Below are positions 52,041-63,044 of a stretch of DNA of 64,000 nt, piece by piece. The position numbers and the translations under genes were made by a program. Position 1 is the stretch's first letter, and each line of letters begins with the position of its first letter. The notes under the pieces are model-generated. The model had not been told where the DNA came from. It did no database searches and saw only the letters and a program-made list of their open reading frames with translations. The stretch is from Leptolyngbya sp. BL0902 (GTDB lineage Bacteria; Cyanobacteriota; Cyanobacteriia; Phormidesmidales; Phormidesmidaceae): the NCBI RefSeq assembly GCF_016403105.1, contig NZ_CP046155.1:3129906-3193905 (forward strand). The letters run 5' to 3'.

Positions 52041-53076
52041 CAGTCGCATCGCCCTCCTCATGCACGAAGGCACCCAAAGCAACATGGGGAAAACGGGGCT
52101 GTCCATGCTGCGCTATAGCTCGTCCCCCATCGTGGCGGTGGTGGATTATCAGACCGCAGGACGTTCTCTCCAGGAACTCACAGGTATTCCAAAAGCCATT
52201 CCCGTTGTAGAGTCGGTGGCAGCGGCCCTAGCCTATCACCCCACCGTGCTGGCCATCGGCATTGCTCCCTCCGGCGGCAAACTTCCCGATCCGTGGTTCC
52301 AGGAACTAGAGCAGGCCGTTCAATCAGGACTGAGCCTGGTCAACGGCCTGCACACGCCCCTCGCCCAGCATCCGGCCCTTGCGCCGCACCTGGGGCCAAA
52401 CCAGTGGATTTGGGATGTGCGCCAAGAACCGCCAGGGCTCACCGTCGGCACGGGGCAAGCCAGCCAGCTCCCTTGCCAACGAGTTTTGGCTGTTGGCACC
52501 GATATGGCCGTCGGCAAAATGTCCACCATTTTGGAACTCAACCGGGCGGCACAGGGGCGAGGGTTGAAGTCGAAAGTCATTGCCACAGGCCAAACCAACC
52601 TCATGTTGGGCGACGATGGCGTTGCCCTCGATGCCGTGCGGGTAGATTACGCCTCTGGAGCCGTTGAATCCGCTGTCCTGCGCTACGGCCACGACTACGA
52701 TTACCTGTTTATCGAAGGTCAGGGATCTTTGCTAAACCCGGCCTCCACAGCGACGCTACCGCTCCTGCGCGGCTCCCAGCCCACCCACCTCATCCTCTGC
52801 CACAGGGCAGGACAAACCCACATCGCCAATTGTCCCCACGTCCCGATTCCGCCCCTCCCTCAAGTCGTCGATCTTTACGAACAAGTCTCCAGAGCCGGGG
52901 GAGCCTTTGCAGGCAGCAAGGTGGTCGCCATTGCGTTGAATACCGGGCATCTTTCCCAGGCAGAAGCAGCCCAAGCCCTTCAAGAGGCCCAAACCGCCAC
53001 AGGTCTACCCTGCACCGATCCCTTCCGCCACGGCGTCGATCTGTTACTGAATGCGATTCTAGCTTATCCCATTTGA
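52024..53076 (+). CDS. DUF1611 family protein (DgcN-like)
   Basis: The 350-residue P-loop protein has AVGTDMAVGKMSTILELN (about 160-178), the nucleotide-binding loop of DUF1611. DgcN of this family is reported to acetylate D-glutamate, giving N-acetyl-D-glutamate for the DgcA epimerase. GMFIEGQGSLLNPA-like YLFIEGQGSL and HRAGQ are also conserved. The frame begins at TTG 52012, but the ATG at 52024 fits better; either way it overlaps the epimerase gene (17 bases with the ATG). Converges with infA. Confidence 0.85.
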   Translation: MYLTADSRIALLMHEGTQSNMGKTGLSMLRYSSSPIVAVVDYQTAGRSLQELTGIPKAIPVVESVAAALAYHPTVLAIGIAPSGGKLPDPWFQELEQAVQSGLSLVNGLHTPLAQHPALAPHLGPNQWIWDVRQEPPGLTVGTGQASQLPCQRVLAVGTDMAVGKMSTILELNRAAQGRGLKSKVIATGQTNLMLGDDGVALDAVRVDYASGAVESAVLRYGHDYDYLFIEGQGSLLNPASTATLPLLRGSQPTHLILCHRAGQTHIANCPHVPIPPLPQVVDLYEQVSRAGGAFAGSKVVAIALNTGHLSQAEAAQALQEAQTATGLPCTDPFRHGVDLLLNAILAYPI

Positions 53077-53093
53077 CATCCTGGGTATAAGCC

Positions 53094-53126
53094 AAAACCC
53101 CTCTCCCACACCAGGGAAAGGGGTTT
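53094..53126 (-). terminator. Terminator at the end of the ribosomal/secY cluster
   Basis: Read leftward: AAACCCCTTTCCC, loop TGGTGT, GGGAGAGGGGTTTT. The stem sits 51 bases after the infA stop and is almost symmetrical, so it could also stop the convergent DUF1611 transcript. Confidence 0.8.
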
Positions 53127-53176
53127 CAGGCGCAGACAAGATTACACCCAAGCAGGGATAATTCAGGCGAATCAGC

Positions 53177-53401
53177 CTACTTTTTGCGAAGACGGTACGT
53201 AATGCGGCCTTTGGTCAAGTCGTAGGGGGTAAGTTCCACCTTCACACGGTCTCCAGGCAGGATTTTGATGTAATTACGGCGAATTTTGCCGGAAATGTGG
53301 GCTAAGACGTTAAAGCCATTGTCGAGATCCACCCGAAACATGGCGTTCGGCAAGGACTCCGTCACGGTGCCTTCCATTTCAATGAGATCCTGCTTAGACA
53401 A
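53177..53401 (-). CDS. infA: Translation initiation factor IF-1
   Basis: Occupies the ribosomal A site during initiation. 74 residues of the OB fold: [28 protein letters not shown] and [36 protein letters not shown]. The start codon is TTG (53401) with GAGGAG about eight bases upstream; there is no ATG alternative before the conserved region. It closes the cluster here: rpmJ, rpsM, rpsK and rpoA do not follow. Confidence 0.97.
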
Positions 53402-53462
53402 GTGAAACTCTCCTCTACGTAGTACTTAAACAATAGGCTCAAGACCCATCTCTAGGTGTCAT

Positions 53463-54017
53463 TTAAGCGGCAATCACCTGCTGAAGAGAAGCGTAAACCG
53501 CTTCCATGGGCTGATTGCCATCTACCGAAACCAGTTGCTGGCGGCTGCGATAGAAATCAATTAGCGGCTCAGTTTGCTGACGATAGACTTCTAATCGATG
53601 GCGAATCACCGACTCCTCATCGTCAGCCCGACCCCGCTTGAGCAAGCGAGACACAATGACCTCATCGGTCACATCCAGGTTAACCACGAAATCAGCGGGC
53701 TGCTCAATTTGCTCAAGCAACTGGCCCAAAAATTCCGCCTGAGGGACGTTGCGAGGGAAGCCATCCAAAACCCAACCCACCTGGGCATCGTCTTGGCTGA
53801 GGCGTTCTTTGATCAAATCCAGGATGAGCTCATCGGGAACTAATTCCCCAGCACTCATATATTGCTGTGCTTTTTGGCCCAAGTCGGATCCTTCAGCCAC
53901 CGCCGCACGGAGAATATCTCCCGTTGAAATATGGGGAACGCCAGCCTCCGACGCAATTTTCAGCGCCTGAGTTCCTTTACCAGCCCCCGGTGGCCCCAAG
54001 AAAATGAGTCGAGTCAC
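53463..54017 (-). CDS. adk: Adenylate kinase
   Basis: Balances AMP, ADP and ATP. The P-loop is [10 protein letters not shown] (about 8-17); [10 protein letters not shown] and the RRADDEE-type short LID region follow, with RHRLEVY. The 184-residue length and compact LID are typical of cyanobacterial short-LID forms without zinc cysteines. The start is GTG, and its G is the last base of the secY TAG, so the two genes are coupled. Confidence 0.97.
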   Translation of the reverse strand: MTRLIFLGPPGAGKGTQALKIASEAGVPHISTGDILRAAVAEGSDLGQKAQQYMSAGELVPDELILDLIKERLSQDDAQVGWVLDGFPRNVPQAEFLGQLLEQIEQPADFVVNLDVTDEVIVSRLLKRGRADDEESVIRHRLEVYRQQTEPLIDFYRSRQQLVSVDGNQPMEAVYASLQQVIAA

Positions 54018-55330
54018 TATTGTTTCACCATTCCTTCGTAGCGTTGGGAAATGACATAGGTCTGAATTTGCTTGGCCGTATCAATGGCAACCCCCACCAA
54101 AATCAGTAGAGACGTTGCACCAAAGCCACGGAAGGTAGGAATACGAGTCAGACTCTCAACGGCACTGGGGACAACCGCAACTAATCCCAAGAAAATGGCC
54201 CCCAGGAAGGTTAGGCGATTCAGGATGCGGCTGATGTAATCCGTCGTAGCCTTACCAGGGCGAATACCTGGGATGCTGGCCCCCATTTTCTTCAGGTTGC
54301 GGGACAAATCCTCAGGATTAATCACCAGAGAAGAATAGAAGTAGCTGAAGAACAAAATCAACAGCAGGTAAACCACCACGTAGAGCAAGGAGGTCGGATT
54401 GAAGTAGTTACTAACAAAGCGGTTGAAGGCTGGATTGGTAACGTACTGCGTGACCGAAATAGGCAACACCAGAACCGCCGATGCAAAAATAATTGGCATC
54501 ACCCCACCCTGGTTAAGCCGGAGGGGCAGGTAGTTGCTCTGCTCCAGGTACATTTTCCGTCCCACCTGGCGCTTAGCGGAAATGATGGGGATCCGGCGAG
54601 TGCCCTCCTGAACAAACACAATCCCAACAATCATGGCCAGGAAGGTAATCATCAGGATGATGATACCGCCGACGATGTTGCGATCTCCGCTTTGAGCTAG
54701 CTCAACGGTTTGCCCTAGGGATCGGGGCAGGGTGGACACAATGTTCAGGAAAATCAGCAGCGAAGCACCGTTGCCGATACCGCGCTCGGTAATCAGTTCC
54801 CCAGCCCACATGACAAACATCGATCCAGCCGTGAGGGCCACGACCGTCTCAAAGACGAAGGGAATACCGGGCTCTCTCGCAAATTGGTAGAGCAGGAAGG
54901 AGGACAGCAGGGTACTTTGCAGAATCGCCCACCCCAGAGCCACGTAGCGGGTGATCTGAGAGATTTTCCGGCGTCCTGCTTCCCCTTCATTCTTCTGTAG
55001 GTCTTCCAGAGCTGGGAGCGCTGCCGTCAACAACTGAATAATGATGGACGCATTAATGAACGGCAAAATGCCCAGGGCAAAAATGCCTAGGGCAGATAGA
55101 CCGCCACCCACAAAGATGTCGAGGAATCCGACAACTCCGCCCAGACTTCCTGATTGGATGGACGCCGCAAAGGCCTGCCGATCAATACCGGGAACCGGGA
55201 TAAAAATCCCCAATCTAACTAAGAGCAAAAGCCCCAGAGTAACCAATAGACGACTACGCAAGCCAGCGGCTTGGGCCATCTGCATAAAGGTTTCCTGAGC
55301 GCTTGGAGTTTTACCCCGATTAACGACCAT
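54017..55330 (-). CDS. secY: Preprotein translocase subunit SecY
   Basis: Forms the protein-conducting channel in plasma and thylakoid membranes. The 437 residues hold ten hydrophobic helices; VPGIDR near the N-terminus, RITQYITRYV-like segments and the plug region are standard. Fits the usual place after rplO (102-base gap) in the spc block; rpmD is missing, as in other cyanobacteria. Confidence 0.98.
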   Translation of the reverse strand: MVVNRGKTPSAQETFMQMAQAAGLRSRLLVTLGLLLLVRLGIFIPVPGIDRQAFAASIQSGSLGGVVGFLDIFVGGGLSALGIFALGILPFINASIIIQLLTAALPALEDLQKNEGEAGRRKISQITRYVALGWAILQSTLLSSFLLYQFAREPGIPFVFETVVALTAGSMFVMWAGELITERGIGNGASLLIFLNIVSTLPRSLGQTVELAQSGDRNIVGGIIILMITFLAMIVGIVFVQEGTRRIPIISAKRQVGRKMYLEQSNYLPLRLNQGGVMPIIFASAVLVLPISVTQYVTNPAFNRFVSNYFNPTSLLYVVVYLLLILFFSYFYSSLVINPEDLSRNLKKMGASIPGIRPGKATTDYISRILNRLTFLGAIFLGLVAVVPSAVESLTRIPTFRGFGATSLLILVGVAIDTAKQIQTYVISQRYEGMVKQ

Positions 55331-55432
55331 GCAATAGCTCCTCGAACCTTAGCGCCTTTTTTCAACAAGTAGAGTGAAACACACAGGTGTTATTACCCTA
55401 GACTTAGTCTAAGGGATAGAGGCCCAACCGGG

Positions 55433-55879
55433 CTAACCCACCACTTCGCAGGTGCCGCCTGCCGCTTCAATCTTGGTCTTGGCAGATTGGGTAAAGGCCG
55501 CTGCTTTCACATTCAGCGCCACGGACACTTCGCCATCACCCAAGATTTTCAGAGGCCCGTCGTTGGTGGTAAGGATACCCGCATCCAGAAGGGAATCCAG
55601 AGTCACTTCCGTACCCGCTGCCAGATCGGTCAGAGACTTCAGGTTGATGATGGTGTACTGCTTTTGGTTCACCAAGGGGAAGTGCTTCAGCTTGGGAATC
55701 CGGCGATAGAGGGGCATTTGACCACCCTCAAAGCCGGGGCGGGTGCCGCTACCAGAGCGGGATTTTTGACCCCGCATCCCAAACCCACAGCTTGCCCCTT
55801 GGCCCGCCGAGATACCCCGGCCTACCCGGCGACGGCGGCGCTTAGAGCCAGGTTGGGGTTGTGCGTCGTTAATTCTCAT
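55433..55879 (-). CDS. rplO: 50S ribosomal protein L15
   Basis: Large-subunit protein. [53 protein letters not shown] is the conserved basic start, and the globular half follows. 148 residues. It follows rpsE after 21 bases. Confidence 0.97.
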   Translation of the reverse strand: MRINDAQPQPGSKRRRRRVGRGISAGQGASCGFGMRGQKSRSGSGTRPGFEGGQMPLYRRIPKLKHFPLVNQKQYTIINLKSLTDLAAGTEVTLDSLLDAGILTTNDGPLKILGDGEVSVALNVKAAAFTQSAKTKIEAAGGTCEVVG

Positions 55880-55900
55880 GGCCTAGTCAAGGTAAAGGGT

Positions 55901-56422
55901 CTAAACGTACAGGTTTTCAACGGGAATGTCGCGTTCCTCGGCTACCTCGGAGAAGGTGCGGAGGGAGGCCAGGGCATTGGCTGCGGCGCGGGCGTTGTTG
56001 AGGGGGTTGTTAGAGCCAAGCTGTTTGGCCAGCACGTTTTTCACGCCCGCCATCTCTAGCACGGTACGCACGGCACCCCCGGCAATTACCCCGGTACCGG
56101 GAGCCGCAGGCCGCATGAAGACCTTAGCACCACCGCCCACACCGCTGGAGGGATGGGGAATGGAGTTGGAGCGAGTGAGGGGCACATCGACCAGATGCTT
56201 TTTGCCATCGGCGACGCCTTTTTTGACGGCCCCGATCACATCGCTGGCTTTACCAACGCCAACGCCAACCTGGCCTTTTTCATTGCCAATCACCACGATG
56301 GCCCGGAAGCTGAGCTTTTTGCCCCCTTTTACCACCTTCGTCACCCGGCGGATTTGAACGACCCGCTCTTGCCACTCGGTTTTCTTTTCTTTGGTACGTG
56401 CTTCTTTACGACGGTTTGCCAT
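55901..56422 (-). CDS. rpsE: 30S ribosomal protein S5
   Basis: Small-subunit protein near the mRNA entrance. [31 protein letters not shown] marks the double-stranded-RNA-binding N-domain, and [23 protein letters not shown] the C-domain. 173 residues. Preceded by rplR with 78 bases between. Confidence 0.97.
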   Translation of the reverse strand: MANRRKEARTKEKKTEWQERVVQIRRVTKVVKGGKKLSFRAIVVIGNEKGQVGVGVGKASDVIGAVKKGVADGKKHLVDVPLTRSNSIPHPSSGVGGGAKVFMRPAAPGTGVIAGGAVRTVLEMAGVKNVLAKQLGSNNPLNNARAAANALASLRTFSEVAEERDIPVENLYV

Positions 56423-56500
56423 GCTTTTCCCCAGCCTTGTTGTGTTCCGCGAAATTCGATGGGTATCTATGGGTATCTAACGAACGGTGCTCGTTGGAGG

Positions 56501-56863
56501 TTACAGGCTTAGCCCTGCTTCCCGAGCCGCCTCTGCCAGAGCCGCCACACGACCGTGGTAGAGCTTGCCGCCCCGGTCAAAGACCACCTGGGTAATCCCA
56601 GCCTTCAGAGCGCGTTCCGCCAACGCTTTACCCACCGCTGCCGCCGCTTCCTGGGTAGCACCGGAGGCGTCTTTTTCGAGAACGTCGGACTCCAGGGTGG
56701 ACGCCGCCGCTAGGGTGTGATGGGCGGTATCGTCAATGATCTGAGCGTAGATGTGCTGGTTAGACCGAAATACCGCCAGACGAGGCCGCTCAGGGGTGCC
56801 AAACACGCGCCGACGGATGCGGGCGTGGCGACGACGGGTTAATTCTTTACGACTTGCTTTCAT
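56501..56863 (-). CDS. rplR: 50S ribosomal protein L18
   Basis: 5S rRNA-binding protein of 120 residues. The basic N-terminus [41 protein letters not shown] is characteristic, as is [26 protein letters not shown]. Three bases separate it from rplF. Confidence 0.97.
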   Translation of the reverse strand: MKASRKELTRRRHARIRRRVFGTPERPRLAVFRSNQHIYAQIIDDTAHHTLAAASTLESDVLEKDASGATQEAAAAVGKALAERALKAGITQVVFDRGGKLYHGRVAALAEAAREAGLSL

Positions 56864-56866
56864 GGC

Positions 56867-57406
56867 TTACTTCTTACCTGACTTCCCAGCCTTACGTCGA
56901 ACCTGTTCCCCGGCATAGCGAACGCCCTTGCCCTTATAGGGCTCAGGGGGACGGCTAGCCCGAATACTGGCAGCGATGTTTCCCACCAGCTCTTTGTCAA
57001 TGCCGCTGATGATGACGTTCGTGTTGTTTTCAACGGCGAACTCAATGCCAGCAGGGGGCTCAAACACCACCGGATGGCTGTAGCCCAAGCTCAGGTTGAG
57101 ATTGCGGCCTTGAACCTGAGCCCGATACCCAATCCCCTGGATTTCCAGGCGCTTTTGGTAGCCGTTAGCCACCCCTTCAACCATGTTCGCCACCAGGGTG
57201 CGGCACAAACCATGACGCTCCCGTGCCAGCCGAGAATCATCCACACGATTCACCAGAACCGTGTCACCCTCCTGAAGGATAACCACCCCGGTAGGCAGGG
57301 TGCGGGACAGTTCGCCCTTTGGCCCTTTCACCTGAACATCCCGGCCGTCAATCGTAATTGACACCTTAGCCGGAATAGGAATTGGCCGTTTGCCAATACG
57401 TGACAT
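56867..57406 (-). CDS. rplF: 50S ribosomal protein L6
   Basis: Large-subunit protein near the factor-binding site, 179 residues. [32 protein letters not shown] and the C-terminal [24 protein letters not shown] are typical. Follows rpsH after 77 bases. Confidence 0.97.
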   Translation of the reverse strand: MSRIGKRPIPIPAKVSITIDGRDVQVKGPKGELSRTLPTGVVILQEGDTVLVNRVDDSRLARERHGLCRTLVANMVEGVANGYQKRLEIQGIGYRAQVQGRNLNLSLGYSHPVVFEPPAGIEFAVENNTNVIISGIDKELVGNIAASIRASRPPEPYKGKGVRYAGEQVRRKAGKSGKK

Positions 57407-57483
57407 GATGCAATACTCCTAAATCCTTAGCACTCAATAACACTGGGTCTTTGGACAGACCCAAAACCGAAGCCGACGCTGTT

Positions 57484-57885
57484 CTACCAAACGTAGCAGA
57501 GCACTTCACCGCCAATCCCTTGGCGACGGGCGTCGCGGTCGGTCATGATGCCGCTGGAGGTAGAAATGATCGCAATCCCGATGCCCCCCAGCACCCGAGG
57601 CAGTTCTTTCCGGTTGGAATACACCCGCAGACCAGGCTTGCTAACACGCGTTAGGTTGCGAATAATGGGCTGACGAGTTTTACCTTTGTACTTCAGGGCA
57701 ATCACCAACTGGGGCCGATCATCTTCAGTCGCCTCAGAGTAATCGGTGATAAATCCTTCTTCCTTGAGTACCTTGGCAATACTCCGAGTCATCCGGGTCG
57801 AGGGAATATTCACGGTTTGGTGCCGCGCCAAGTTCGCATTCCGAATGCGAGTCAGCATATCCGCAATTGTGTCGTTAGCAGCCAT
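57484..57885 (-). CDS. rpsH: 30S ribosomal protein S8
   Basis: Binds the central 16S domain. 133 residues; [14 protein letters not shown] at the start and [26 protein letters not shown] at the end are conserved. rpsN, which stands between rplE and rpsH in many bacteria, is absent, as usual in cyanobacteria. Confidence 0.97.
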   Translation of the reverse strand: MAANDTIADMLTRIRNANLARHQTVNIPSTRMTRSIAKVLKEEGFITDYSEATEDDRPQLVIALKYKGKTRQPIIRNLTRVSKPGLRVYSNRKELPRVLGGIGIAIISTSSGIMTDRDARRQGIGGEVLCYVW

Positions 57886-57912
57886 AGTCCTAATTTCGCG
57901 TATAAACCTGTG

Positions 57913-58458
57913 TTAGTTGTCCCGGAATGGCATACCCAATGCCTTGAGTAGCGCTCGCCCTTCTTCGTCGGTATTGGCCGTGGTCACAATGGTGATGTCC
58001 ATGCCGCGAATTTGATCGATACCGTCGTACTCAATCTCTGGAAAAATGAGCTGTTCTCGCAGACCCAGGGTGTAGTTCCCACGACCATCAAAACTCTTGG
58101 GGCTAATCCCACGGAAGTCACGGATTCGGGGGAGAGCCAGGTTGATCAGGCGGTTCAGGAAGGAATACATCCGATCCGCACGGAGGGTAACGGCCACCCC
58201 CACAGGCATCCCTTGACGAATTTTGAAGCCTGCAATGGCTTTCTTGGCGCGGGTGACGACGGGACGTTGGCCCGTAATCAGCGCCAGTTCGTTCAGGGAG
58301 GATTCCAACGCCTTAGCGTTTTGGGAAGCTTCCCCTAGGCCACGGTTTACCGTGACTTTGACCACCTTAGGCACCTGGTGGATGTTTTCGTACTTAAACT
58401 GTTCCATCAGTTTCGGTACGACGGTGTCTTTGTAGAACGTTTTGAGCTGGTCTGTCAT
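57913..58458 (-). CDS. rplE: 50S ribosomal protein L5
   Basis: 5S rRNA-binding protein contacting the P-site tRNA, 181 residues. [45 protein letters not shown] and the C-terminal [27 protein letters not shown] are recognised. Confidence 0.97.
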   Translation of the reverse strand: MTDQLKTFYKDTVVPKLMEQFKYENIHQVPKVVKVTVNRGLGEASQNAKALESSLNELALITGQRPVVTRAKKAIAGFKIRQGMPVGVAVTLRADRMYSFLNRLINLALPRIRDFRGISPKSFDGRGNYTLGLREQLIFPEIEYDGIDQIRGMDITIVTTANTDEEGRALLKALGMPFRDN

Positions 58459-58534
58459 GGATGGTATCTACTTCTTTCCTGGGCTGGGTCAGGAATACAA
58501 CTAAAGGATCGAGAGCAGCGAGAGGGGCCGGAGC

Positions 58535-58882
58535 CTAGTCGATGATTTCGCCTGTTTTTTTCAGCATCCGCACCTTACGACCGTCTTTATCAAAGGTGTA
58601 GGCGATGCGGCTGGCGACCTTTTCCTTCTCGGAATACAGCATCACATTGGAGCTGTGGATGGGCGCTTCTTGGGTCACAATCTGGCCAGACTCACCCTCT
58701 TGTTGAGGCTTAACGTGCTTGGTGCGAATGTTGACGCCCTGCACAATCACCTGGCTTTTCTTGGGGTTTACGGCTAGGATTTCCCCCACCTTGCCCCGGT
58801 CACGTCCGGCAATCACCTGCACGGTGTCGCCCTTGCGGACATGCATTTTGTACCGAACGGGTTTCTTCGTAGACGTTGCCAT
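58535..58882 (-). CDS. rplX: 50S ribosomal protein L24
   Basis: Assembly initiator of the large subunit, 115 residues. [48 protein letters not shown] is the KOW region. The ATG shares its A with the rplN stop (TAATG), so translation is coupled. Confidence 0.97.
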   Translation of the reverse strand: MATSTKKPVRYKMHVRKGDTVQVIAGRDRGKVGEILAVNPKKSQVIVQGVNIRTKHVKPQQEGESGQIVTQEAPIHSSNVMLYSEKEKVASRIAYTFDKDGRKVRMLKKTGEIID

Positions 58883-59247
58883 TACAGTACCTCCGGTGCC
58901 AGGGAAACGATCTTTGTGAAGTTCTTATCCCGCAGTTCCCGCGCTACGGGGCCAAACACCCGCGTTCCTTTGGGGTTGCCGTCTTGGTTGATGATCACCG
59001 CTGCGTTGTCATCGAAGCGAATGCTCATGCCGCTGGTGCGACGGAGCCCTTTCTTGGTGCGAACCACCACGGCCCGAACCACGTCAGACTTCTTCACGGC
59101 CATGTTGGGGATGGCATCTTTCACAACGGCGATGATCACATCGCCCACTCCGGCGTAGCGACGGTTGCCGCCCAGAACCCGGATACACATCAACTTACGA
59201 GCGCCGCTGTTGTCGGCCACATTGAGATAGGTTTCTTGCTGAATCAT
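58882..59247 (-). CDS. rplN: 50S ribosomal protein L14
   Basis: Large-subunit interface protein, 121 residues, close to the family norm of about 122. [27 protein letters not shown] and the [15 protein letters not shown]-type region identify it. One-base overlap with rplX. Confidence 0.97.
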   Translation of the reverse strand: MIQQETYLNVADNSGARKLMCIRVLGGNRRYAGVGDVIIAVVKDAIPNMAVKKSDVVRAVVVRTKKGLRRTSGMSIRFDDNAAVIINQDGNPKGTRVFGPVARELRDKNFTKIVSLAPEVL

Positions 59248-59258
59248 GAGTTCCCCCG

Positions 59259-59510
59259 CTAGGCGTCTGCCGCTCTGTTAACAATGTCAGCCACGACCCA
59301 GCGCTTCGTCCGACTCAGGGGACGGGTTTCAAGAATGCGAACACGGTCGCCCTCTTGGCAGGTATTGTCTTCGTCGTGGGCTTTGTAGCGCTTGGTGCTA
59401 ACCACAATTTTCCCGTACTTGGGATGGGCGGAGCGGCTTTCCACGGCAACGACGACGGTTTTATCCATCTTGTTGCTCACTACCGTTCCTACTCGTTCTT
59501 TAACCGCCAT
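59259..59510 (-). CDS. rpsQ: 30S ribosomal protein S17
   Basis: 16S 5'-domain binder, 83 residues. [44 protein letters not shown] is the OB core. Eleven bases separate it from rplN. Confidence 0.97.
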   Translation of the reverse strand: MAVKERVGTVVSNKMDKTVVVAVESRSAHPKYGKIVVSTKRYKAHDEDNTCQEGDRVRILETRPLSRTKRWVVADIVNRAADA

Positions 59511-59528
59511 CTGGATTCCCTATCTCCC

Positions 59529-59783
59529 CTATGCTGATACCGATTCTGCTGTGGCCGAAGTCGCCTCGGCAGCTTGAGCGGCGGCTAGTTCCCGCTCCCG
59601 TTGCACCGTCATCAACTGAGCTAGGCGATGACGCGTGTGCTTAAATTGATGAACTTCCTTAGTCAGCTGACGAGTGGCCTTTTTAAACCGAAGCTGGAAC
59701 AGATCGCGCTTGGCTTCAACGATGGCCTCTAGCAGTTCAGCATCACTCAGGCTTCGCGCCTCTTTAATCTTGGGTAGTGCCAT
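59529..59783 (-). CDS. rpmC: 50S ribosomal protein L29
   Basis: Exit-tunnel protein. The 84-residue product starts at the ATG at 59783 (MALPKIKEARSLSDAELLEAIVEAKRDLFQLRFKKAT); the frame extends into rplP, but not naturally. An Ala-rich C-terminal tail of about 20 residues exceeds the 63-residue enterobacterial form. Four bases after rplP. Confidence 0.95.
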   Translation of the reverse strand: MALPKIKEARSLSDAELLEAIVEAKRDLFQLRFKKATRQLTKEVHQFKHTRHRLAQLMTVQRERELAAAQAAEATSATAESVSA

Positions 59784-59787
59784 GACC

Positions 59788-60207
59788 CTAGGCCTCCTTG
59801 CTGTCTCGAACAATAAACTTGGTCTTGAAGGGAAGCTTGAAGGCCGCCAGTCGCATGGCTTCACGGGCCGTTGCCTCAGGCACTCCAGCAATTTCAAAGA
59901 CAATCCGACCGGGCTTCACCACCGCCACCCAGTATTCGGGGTTCCCTTTACCGGAGCCCATCCGGGTTTCCGCAGGGCGCATGGTGACAGGCTTATCGGG
60001 GAACACTCGGATCCAGATTTTCCCACCCCGGCGGACATAGCGGGTCATGGCTCGACGGGCGGCCTCAATCTGGCGAGAGGTCAACCAGCAGGGTTCAGTG
60101 GCCTGAAGGGCGAAATCCCCAAAGCTGATGTCGCTGCCCCGCTGGGCCATTCCGCGCATACGGCCACGGTGATGCTTGCGAAATTTTGTTCGTTTTGGAC
60201 TAAGCAT
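59788..60207 (-). CDS. rplP: 50S ribosomal protein L16
   Basis: Organises the peptidyl-transferase/A-site region, 139 residues. [54 protein letters not shown] is the conserved start. Sixty bases after rpsC. Confidence 0.97.
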   Translation of the reverse strand: MLSPKRTKFRKHHRGRMRGMAQRGSDISFGDFALQATEPCWLTSRQIEAARRAMTRYVRRGGKIWIRVFPDKPVTMRPAETRMGSGKGNPEYWVAVVKPGRIVFEIAGVPEATAREAMRLAAFKLPFKTKFIVRDSKEA

Positions 60208-60267
60208 GGCTCGGCACTCGTCAATTCACAGGTCAAAAGTTAGTTCGAGAAAACGTAGGGTCAGCCG

Positions 60268-61002
60268 TTATTCTTCGTTGGAGCGATCTTCAAATTGCTG
60301 GCGACGGCGAGGCTGACGGCGACGAGGCTGGGCATTGCTGGGGGCCGGAGCCTGCTCTTCTTGGCCAGGGATAATCTCACCCTTGAAGATCCAGACCTTA
60401 ACGCCCAGGATGCCGTAGGTGGTTTGGGCGGTAGTGTAGGCGTAGTCCACATCGGCCCGCAGGGTGTGTAGGGGCACCCGACCTTCGCGAGTCCACTCTG
60501 TCCGGGCAATTTCAGCCCCGTTCAGACGACCGCTCACCTGGATTTTGATGCCTTCAACCCCAGCCCGCTGAGCCCGCTGGATGGCCTGACGCACCACGCG
60601 GCGGAAGGACACCCGACGCTCCAGTTGTTGAATGATGTATTCCGCCACCAGGGCCGCATCGGCATCCACGCGGCTCACTTCCACCACGTTGACCCGAATT
60701 TGACGGCTAGAATCCTTCAGCAGCTTTTGCAGACCCACCCGGAGGGATTCAATCCCGGCACCGCCTCGGCCCACCACCACCCCAGGACGGGCGGTGCGAA
60801 CTTCGAGATCAATCTGATCGGCCTTGCGCTCGATCCGAATATCGGCGATCCCCGCGTTGTTCAGGGTCTTCTGAACATACTCGCGAATACGATGATCCTC
60901 TTGGAGCAGTTCAGGGTAGCGCATTCCCTCCGCAAACCAGCGGGAGCGGTGCTCCTGAACCACGCCTAGGCGAAACCCGGTTGGATGAATCTTGTGTCCC
61001 AC
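60268..61002 (-). CDS. rpsC: 30S ribosomal protein S3
   Basis: mRNA-entry protein. [24 protein letters not shown], the KH domain with [12 protein letters not shown] and the C-terminal VWIFKGEI are typical. The tail after [16 protein letters not shown] adds about 20 basic and acidic residues, within the range of cyanobacteria. 244 residues. A 110-base spacer to rplV is the longest inside this part of the cluster. Confidence 0.97.
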   Translation of the reverse strand: MGHKIHPTGFRLGVVQEHRSRWFAEGMRYPELLQEDHRIREYVQKTLNNAGIADIRIERKADQIDLEVRTARPGVVVGRGGAGIESLRVGLQKLLKDSSRQIRVNVVEVSRVDADAALVAEYIIQQLERRVSFRRVVRQAIQRAQRAGVEGIKIQVSGRLNGAEIARTEWTREGRVPLHTLRADVDYAYTTAQTTYGILGVKVWIFKGEIIPGQEEQAPAPSNAQPRRRQPRRRQQFEDRSNEE

Positions 61003-61112
61003 GAACTAACCCTCTGCAAAGTATTGCTGAATGACTGCTGCTGAATGCTTGCTGCTAAACAATGACGGTGCTGAATACTCAACGTAACTCAATTAAGCCT
61101 TGACCCAGCGCC

Positions 61113-61469
61113 CTACTCAACCGCCGGAGCAACGGCGATGGTGATGTGACAGGTGGGCTTACGGATTTGGTAAGCCCGACCTTGGGCTCTGGGGCGGAAG
61201 CGGCGCAGGGTTGGGCCTGCATCCGCAAAGGCTTCGCTAATCACCAGGCTCGCCGGATCGAGGCCATTGTTGTGCTCAGCGTTGGCCACCGCCGACCGCA
61301 GCACCTTGATGATAGGTTCACAGGCCTTGTAGGGCATGAACTCCAGGATAATCAGCGCGTCTCGGTAGCTTTTGCCCCGGATTTGGTCGAGCACCCGACG
61401 AACTTTGCGGGGCGACATCCGGACATATTTGGCTACTGCCTTAACCTGCTCGGAGGTATCTACAGCCAT
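61113..61469 (-). CDS. rplV: 50S ribosomal protein L22
   Basis: Tunnel-lining protein, 118 residues. [41 protein letters not shown] and [22 protein letters not shown] are typical. It overlaps nothing; 22 bases follow rpsS. Confidence 0.97.
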   Translation of the reverse strand: MAVDTSEQVKAVAKYVRMSPRKVRRVLDQIRGKSYRDALIILEFMPYKACEPIIKVLRSAVANAEHNNGLDPASLVISEAFADAGPTLRRFRPRAQGRAYQIRKPTCHITIAVAPAVE

Positions 61470-61491
61470 GACTCTAACTTCCTCTACCTAC

Positions 61492-61770
61492 CTAACGACG
61501 GGCTTTTTTATCACTTTTGGCATGGCCCCGGAAGGTTCGCGTGGGGGCGAACTCACCCAGTTTGTGACCCACCATTTGCTCGGTCACGTAGACGGGAACG
61601 TGCTGGCGACCGTTGTGGACGGCGATGGTATGCCCAATCATTTGGGGCAGAATCGTCGAAGCCCGCGACCAGGTCTTAATCACCTGCTTGTCGCCCTTCG
61701 CATTGAGGGCTTCAACTTTTGAGAGTAAGTGGTCAGCCACGAAAGGCCCTTTTTTTAACGAGCGCGACAT
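61492..61770 (-). CDS. rpsS: 30S ribosomal protein S19
   Basis: Head-domain protein of 92 residues. [72 protein letters not shown] is wholly standard. Confidence 0.98.
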   Translation of the reverse strand: MSRSLKKGPFVADHLLSKVEALNAKGDKQVIKTWSRASTILPQMIGHTIAVHNGRQHVPVYVTEQMVGHKLGEFAPTRTFRGHAKSDKKARR

Positions 61771-61824
61771 GATTCAGTCCCTACACAACAATCTGATACC
61801 GTCCAGTTACGTACCTTGCCCAGC

Positions 61825-62688
61825 CTAGGCATTCCGTCCACCGCGTCCCCGCTTGGACACCCGACGACGCTTCCGTACCACGTACTTGTCGCTGTCCTTC
61901 TTCTTCTTGCGGGTCTTGAAGCCCAGAGCTGGCTTACCCCAAGGGGTGACAGGGCCAGAGCGGCCAATGGGAGCCCGACCTTCACCACCACCGTGGGGGT
62001 GATCCACCGGGTTCATTACACTACCGCGCACCTCAGGACGACGGCCCAGCCAGCGCTTACGGCCCGCCTTACCCAGGCTGACGTTCCGCACATCGGCGTT
62101 GCCCACTTGGCCAATGGTGGCGTAGCACTCGCGGCGCACCATCCGAACTTCCGTAGAAGGCAGCTTCAGGGTGACATAGTCCCCTTCCTTCGCCACCACC
62201 TGAGCCCCGGCACCAGCGGAACGCACCATCTGACCGCCTTTTCCAGGCTGCATCTCGATGTTGTGAACGGTGGTACCCAGAGGAATCTTGTACAGGGGCA
62301 GAGCATTCCCCACTTCCAGGGGAGACTCAGGACCAGACACCACGGTGCTACCCACAGTCAGACCAGCGGGGGCCAGGATGTAGCGCTTCTCGCCGTCTTC
62401 GTAGTGAAGCAGGCAAATGCGAGCGTTGCGGTTGGGATCGTACTCAACGGAAGCGACTTTGGCGGGAACGCCGACTTTATCCCGGCGGAAGTCAATCACC
62501 CGATAAAGACGCTTGTGGCCACCGCCGCGATGGCGACAGGTGATCACGCCGCGATTATTACGCCCCTTGGGACGGTGCTTGGATCGGGTCAGCGACTTTT
62601 CAGGCTCACTGCGGGTGATTTCGGCAAACTCGGATACAGTTCGCTCACGCGTGCCCGGGGTATAAGGTCGGTAAGAACGGATGCCCAT
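61825..62688 (-). CDS. rplB: 50S ribosomal protein L2
   Basis: Needed for subunit joining and peptidyl transfer, 287 residues. [44 protein letters not shown] and the C-terminal [20 protein letters not shown], with its essential His, are all present. Confidence 0.98.
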   Translation of the reverse strand: MGIRSYRPYTPGTRERTVSEFAEITRSEPEKSLTRSKHRPKGRNNRGVITCRHRGGGHKRLYRVIDFRRDKVGVPAKVASVEYDPNRNARICLLHYEDGEKRYILAPAGLTVGSTVVSGPESPLEVGNALPLYKIPLGTTVHNIEMQPGKGGQMVRSAGAGAQVVAKEGDYVTLKLPSTEVRMVRRECYATIGQVGNADVRNVSLGKAGRKRWLGRRPEVRGSVMNPVDHPHGGGEGRAPIGRSGPVTPWGKPALGFKTRKKKKDSDKYVVRKRRRVSKRGRGGRNA

Positions 62689-62744
62689 GGAAATACTTGC
62701 TGGCTACACGGCAAAAGTTGCGGAAGTCTCTAAGATCAAATTCC

Positions 62745-63044
62745 TTAGAGATCAGGGAAGAGGGGAATGGAATCCCCAGCGGCGAGGGTGACAATGGCCC
62801 GCTTATAGTGAGCCCGGTTGCCGACAAAGCGACCATAGCGGCGCTTTTTCTTGGGAGGGTTGTAGGTGTTCACGGAGACCACCTTGACCTCAAACAGTTC
62901 TTCGATGGCGGCTCCGATATCGAGCTTGGTGGCGCGGGGATCCACCTCGAAGACGTACTGGTTGTTTTCCAGCAGTAGGGTAGCCTTTTCAGTCACCAGG
63001 GGGCGACGAATGATGTCAGCCAGGGTTGGCGCAGTATTAGTCAC
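62745..63044 (-). CDS. rplW: 50S ribosomal protein L23
   Basis: Exit-site protein docking trigger factor and SRP. 99 residues with a GTG start: [33 protein letters not shown]. The AGGAGG ribosome-binding site (63051-63056) is six bases upstream and inside the end of rplD, which the gene overlaps by eight bases. A frame extension to 63068 was rejected because of this site. Confidence 0.94.
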   Translation of the reverse strand: MTNTAPTLADIIRRPLVTEKATLLLENNQYVFEVDPRATKLDIGAAIEELFEVKVVSVNTYNPPKKKRRYGRFVGNRAHYKRAIVTLAAGDSIPLFPDL

